Positions 12,591-64,000 of a DNA stretch of 64,000 nucleotides are shown in pieces (position 1 is the stretch's first letter; each line of letters starts with the position of its first letter). The notes below the pieces were generated by a model. That model was not told the DNA's origin. It searched no databases and saw only the letters and a program-made list of their open reading frames with translations. The stretch covers positions 9,583 through 73,582 of the forward strand of contig VWZL01000824.1 in NCBI GenBank assembly GCA_013396915.1, read 5' to 3'. Source of the DNA: Stercorarius parasiticus (Eukaryota; Chordata; Aves; Charadriiformes; Stercorariidae). The position numbers and the translations under genes are program-made.

Positions 12591-12598
12591 TATATACA
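12591..12598 (-). promoter_or_regulatory. Pumilio response element UGUAUAUA, distal
   Basis: The minus strand reads TGTATATACTGT followed by an A-run at the probable distal end of the 3' UTR, about 2.74 kb after the stop. It is an exact consensus match. Whether it is transcribed depends on the unproven 3' end. Confidence 0.45.
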
Positions 12599-14641
12599 TG
12601 TGAACATTACATTATTCAATATGAGCCACCTGGAGTCAAACCTAATCAACCTGGTCCATAAACAATCTATATCAAAAAGCGATATTTGAGCAAAAAGTCG
12701 AGTGGTTCTACCCAAAGCCTAAAATAGCTGAAAGGAAAAACAGTGATTTTCATGTTCCTGAATAGAATTTGTGCAAAATTATTTTAAGAGAGCAAGTGGA
12801 AGATTATGTTCAAGATACTGAAAGCACTAAAGATGATAGTTCTAGGACTGTTTAAATTCAACCATGGCATGAGTGCTACAGGGACAAAGTACTGGGACAT
12901 GATCAGCTTCTGCCTGGACATCCCCGAAAGCCCGACTTACTGTCTCACATGTTGAAGAGAACATCGGCTCTGGGGGTTATAACACACAGGGTAAAAATAA
13001 TCACGGAGGAGAATTCATGTGTCCAAAGGAGTGGCTCCAACGTCACCCTTTGCGTGGCGACGGGAAAGCTCTGGCTCCAGTGACAGGGCTTGTACCTCTC
13101 GAGAGGAATTTTGTCAACTGCCACGGAAAAACTACTTGGCAATTACAACTGTGCTTACTGAATGCCGGCACAAAATGACACATTCAGAGACTGGAAGTAG
13201 GCCAGAACAAACATTCCCATTTGCCTATTAATGAGTTAACGCTACCATTAAAAAAAACAAGTAGCGCCTCAAATGTATGCTTTAATAAGATTTATGTAAA
13301 CCTGATATAAACAGTAATACGACAGAATTCCTTACACAAGTTACACCACCACTATTGTCTTTCCTCATGAGCAGACCCCTACCGTAACAGCCTTTTATTT
13401 CATCAACGCTCAAGACGTTGCTTCCAAACTACCTCGTTGATCAAAACTTTAGGTTAAGCCATCCAAATGAATGTTTTACACAAAATACTTACTTCAACAA
13501 CATACAAAGCACTTTCTTTATCTTTCAGAAACTGAATATACAAAGTAAGCTTTTTCCAAAATATTTCCATAGGCAAAGGATTAAAAAGGATTTTAATTAT
13601 ACACATATGGTCACAATTCTGCCTTAAAAAGATCATTGGGAAATGTACATAAGGCCGCTTGTAAATGTACATCATCTTTATGTTACTGTTACAATGTCAT
13701 ATGTCCAGAGAAAAAAATTGACAGTATCATACATATTTGCTTTACGCTGGGAGAAGGCTATTCAAAAATACAGTACTCTTCTGTACAAAAAAAATCATGC
13801 CACATTTATTAAGATGGAAGAAGCATTGGTTTCTGCGATAACCAAATATTTCAGTCCATTTCTTACTATGCTTATTAGCCCGACTTAAAATTTGAACAGA
13901 CTGATTTCCCAAAGTGTCCATATTAACAGAATCAACAGCTATGTTATAAACAAAACATGTTTCTCACAATAGATAAAAAGAAAGCCGGTTCATATTTCTG
14001 AAACCATATAAAGATAGAATTTAAAAAAATCACTCTTGATTTGCTGAAATAAATTTACATTATACAACACTATATGCCAGGGGGAGAAAGGGGAATGGGG
14101 ATATGAATATACACTAAAATGCAAATTTTTGTCCCAAAAAGGGGTAAAACAAATTACATTTACAGCATGAAGGTTTACAAATGTACATCTGTACAACCAA
14201 GGTAAGCATCACTACTAAATTAGCAAGGCTTGTAATAAACATCGAAACGAGAGATTTGTTTTCAAACTGTAAACTTACACCTATTAACTACACGTATACA
14301 ATGCATATATTTATAGGAAGCAAAAAAGCTATCTGGATATTTAATCAATCATGCTTAAATGTTGAGCTATCGAGTTTACTTTTCAGTGGCCCCTTTTCTC
14401 TTCATCAATACCTATTTCTTTTGCATCTACAGTGAGAAAGCAAAATAAATGCTCAACACTTTCAAATCCTTACAATTCTATATGCAAAATAAAAAAATAC
14501 AAATCTCTACTCTTCCTGCCTTGTAAAAGTGACTGTAAAGTTAATACAGGGTTCACTCCTTTTCCAACAGTGTACTTTACCGAGTGGAAGTACCACCATC
14601 ATTTTAATCCCTCTACCTTGTACAACAATTAAATATATAAG

Positions 14642-14649
14642 TATATACA
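14642..14649 (-). promoter_or_regulatory. Pumilio response element UGUAUAUA, middle
   Basis: The minus strand reads TGTATATA about 690 nt after the stop codon, just past an AATAAA at 14660-14655. It is therefore kept only if that early poly(A) signal is not used. It is an exact consensus match in an AT-rich context. Confidence 0.55.
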
Positions 14650-14926
14650 GCACTTTTATTTTTAATACATCGCTAGAGAAAACCTTAGGGCACCGTTTTA
14701 AAAAAAACCTGGATCCACAGCAAGTGAAAGCTAGTCTTTTGAAGTTCCCATTGTTTTGTTATTCCCTACTTTAATTTGCTGTGCCCTGTTTATTATTTGG
14801 ATAGTATGTTGTGAACCACCAAAATACAACTTAACTTTTCAACATGTTAAATAATGTTTATGCAGCTGATCAATTTTAATCTGGTATAAAAGACTTCACA
14901 CAAAAGGGAAAAATAAGGATTAATTC

Positions 14927-14934
14927 TATATACA
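14927..14934 (-). promoter_or_regulatory. Pumilio response element UGUAUAUA, proximal
   Basis: The minus strand reads TGTATATA about 400 nt after the PUM2 stop codon. It matches the UGUANAUA consensus exactly and matches the octamer predicted from this gene's own repeat residues. It lies upstream of every candidate AATAAA listed for the 3' UTR, so it should be in all 3' UTR forms. Confidence 0.6.
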
Positions 14935-15337
14935 ACTCTATAAACCTGTTGTGCTATGATGCTGGGCAGACCTACCAGATTGCAAGCCAGTGTATTAAAA
15001 GAATACTGTACTTTTTCCCTTTAAAAACTATTTCAGTGACTTTACAAGGTAAAAATTTACAAAATATGTGACAGCTATTTTGATACAATTACATCATATA
15101 CAGGCATTCTGTGCTTTGCCAGCCATCCAATCTGATAGGTCTCCGGATCAGGGCTGGAGATATTTTTTCTTTTCTTTTTTTTAATAATTCACTCCCCAAA
15201 AATATACACAAGAATAAAAATTTTACAAATGGATGAACAAAGTCAATAAATAGATTTAAAAAAATCAGAACATTTAGAGTTAAGTTGTATGCTTTGATCA
15301 TTCACAATTCAATTTTTCTTCCATTTCTTTTTGTCTT

Positions 15338-62219
<46,882 letters not shown>

Positions 62220-62237
62220 CTCATCCACAGATCGAAC

Positions 62238-64000
62238 CTGTAGGGGGAAAAACAAAAGAGCGATCCATTAGTGAAATGTATTTTCAGAAGTTGAGTTTGT
62301 CAGAAATCTTGTGGAGTATTACAACTGAAAGCACACACAAAATTTGCTACTCAACCTAGACTGAACACAAGTTTAGATTTCGTGAACAGATTCAGTTAGT
62401 GACCAATTTAATGAGCCATGCTAATATAATAACATGCAAGAAATTCCAAGGGACTTAAAAATTTTAATCTTCATATATCCTGACAGGTATCACTCACTAT
62501 GGAAACAACGACCAATATTACATTTGCAACAAATGCAAAGAAAAAGTGAAATTCAAGATTTGGACATACAATATCCTTTGGAAAGGAGATGAGCCATTGC
62601 GCACAATGTTACCGAGTACACTTAGCAGCAAACAAAGAAAATCTCACAAGACAGGTTACAAAACCTACTAGCAATACATTGCTTTTAAAATCTAGTAGCT
62701 GACTGCATTATCACAGTTTCTTCTGCTTTCTTCCAGGAAAGAGCACTCTTCCTTCTCTGTGTGTTGTCTTTTTTTGTTTGTTGTAAATATGAAAGGCATA
62801 TTACTAAAGCAAGAGTTGTTGCTGCAACAAACCACCTCCTCCTCCACGGCATGCAGACACAATGCACTGGGTGCATTCTTTCCTGAGAAAATGGTTTCCA
62901 CAAGGAATTTTCAAAGTCATGAGAAGCTTTAAAAAACAAATAAAAAAGGGAAATTTAGAGCTGTTTCTGCCTTTCCCTTCTTTCTCAACAGTGAGTTGCA
63001 GCAGGGTAAAATGGTAAAGTTATTCAAGTTCAAAGTAAAATTAAAGTTTCCCCCCAAATACCAGTCTCTTCTGAGGAGTTAATTTCACCCAGTAAACCCA
63101 ACTGTTTACATTAACAAATAAAACAAAAGTTACTCCATGCAGCTGGTAACACATTAAGATAACTTTTTGAAAAAACACTAATATTAGGCAAAGAAACAAT
63201 CTTGTGCTTTTAATATCCTGGCACAAACAGCTTTTCCAATTCTTTTTTTGCAGTCTCAAAATGCTTTATTCTCAAAATCCTACTCTCAAAATACTGCTAT
63301 TGCCCCATAATCATTATAAGCCTTTAACTTCTGAGGTTTAGTGTCTCTGTACTTTTGAGGAAGAAATTTCACAGCTCAAAGAAACATTCCCTCATAAAGA
63401 ACAATATTTTAGTTAAGATGGATTCCGAAATTTCCAACAATTTCAGTGAGCTACTGAAGAACAAATTTAGTTTCACAGTGGCTTGGGGGGGGTCAGAAAT
63501 CAGCACATTGACCTTTTTTCCAGTGATGTTGACATTTAAGTCAATTTGGTTGATTTTATTCTTTTAAAAACTGAAAGCAGATTTTCATGTATCCTTAAGA
63601 AAGCTAAAGGTATTTTTTCAAATGAATTAAAAATTAGATTATTTATAACTTATGTGAAAGCAGCTTTTTTGATTAGCTCAGAGAGATAATCAAACCTTTA
63701 TGCATGCATATAGAAAAATTAACTGTAGAAGAATAATTATTTAGAAAGAAAAATGAGAAATTCAAGGTTTGAAGACTTCTGAATTTGGGTATTATAGTTT
63801 ATGAAAACAGAATTTCTTCTACAGATGATTGAGAGAGTTGCTTATCTTACCACAAGCCACTCCCCATGCCAAAGTCATGCACTTTAGTTTCAATTACAAT
63901 CAAATCGTAAATTAGATACTTTTGTCTCAAGAGGTGATTTTGGTCTAACAGTATCTAAACAAAATTTGTAGCTAATACTTGCCATACTATATTTACTGTA
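62238..64000 (-). other. PUM2 intron upstream of the first coding exon (partial)
   Basis: AT-rich sequence up to the end of the window with no recognisable exon, promoter or repeat family. The 5' UTR exons and promoter should lie beyond 64000. Confidence 0.7.

Larger units (their letters stand above)
12580..15337 (-). other. PUM2: PUM2 3' UTR (inferred extent)
   Basis: About 2.7 kb of AT-rich DNA follows the stop codon with no further exon signal on this strand, similar to the long mammalian PUM2 3' UTR (recall). The 3' end is not proven. AATAAA hexamers on the minus strand at 14794-14789, 14660-14655, 13810-13805, 13399-13394 and 12316-12311 could give tandem poly(A) sites. Three exact UGUAUAUA octamers lie inside. 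Confidence 0.7.

Overview
The window looks like part of a bird chromosome. It holds four chicken-repeat-1 (CR1) LINE fragments, which are typical of birds and other sauropsids, and one multi-exon vertebrate gene with GT-AG introns. Base composition changes from a GC-richer, gene-poor left end (about 1-12 kb) to an AT-rich remainder. Two single N positions show it is a draft assembly.

The only protein-coding gene I can support is PUM2 (Pumilio homolog 2, a sequence-specific RNA-binding translational repressor) on the minus strand. Twenty coding exons could be placed between 62219 (ATG) and 15338 (stop). They join in frame with every splice phase matching, total 3189 nt and encode 1062 residues, close to the mammalian length. 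The N-terminal two thirds is low-complexity (Gln-, Ala-, Ser-, Gly- and Pro-rich). Residues about 704-1045 form the Pumilio homology domain, whose eight repeats all keep their RNA-reading residues. The 5' UTR exons and promoter lie beyond 64000. The 3' UTR runs down from 15337, probably to about 12.3-12.6 kb.

Layout: 1-440, CpG-rich edge. 440-12150, intergenic DNA with two CR1 fragments (6634-7106 plus strand, 7625-8010 minus strand) and an old tRNA-derived SINE-like relic near 10.57-10.73 kb. 12155-12301, an unexplained exon-like segment on the PUM2 strand. About 12.5-15.3 kb, PUM2 3' UTR. 15.3-62.2 kb, PUM2 coding exons and introns. The 7.3-kb intron between coding exons 1 and 2 carries two more CR1 copies and an LTR-like segment. 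62.2-64 kb, intron upstream of the first coding exon.

The most interesting biology is a possible feedback loop. The repeat residues predict recognition of UGUAUAUA, and that exact octamer occurs three times in the gene's own inferred 3' UTR. Also notable are a 27-nt adenine run directly against the 5' splice site of a frame-preserving 79-codon exon, a tandem TAGCAG acceptor at coding exon 7, the exon-like segment past the gene's 3' end, and a 128-bp duplication across an N that looks like an assembly artefact.
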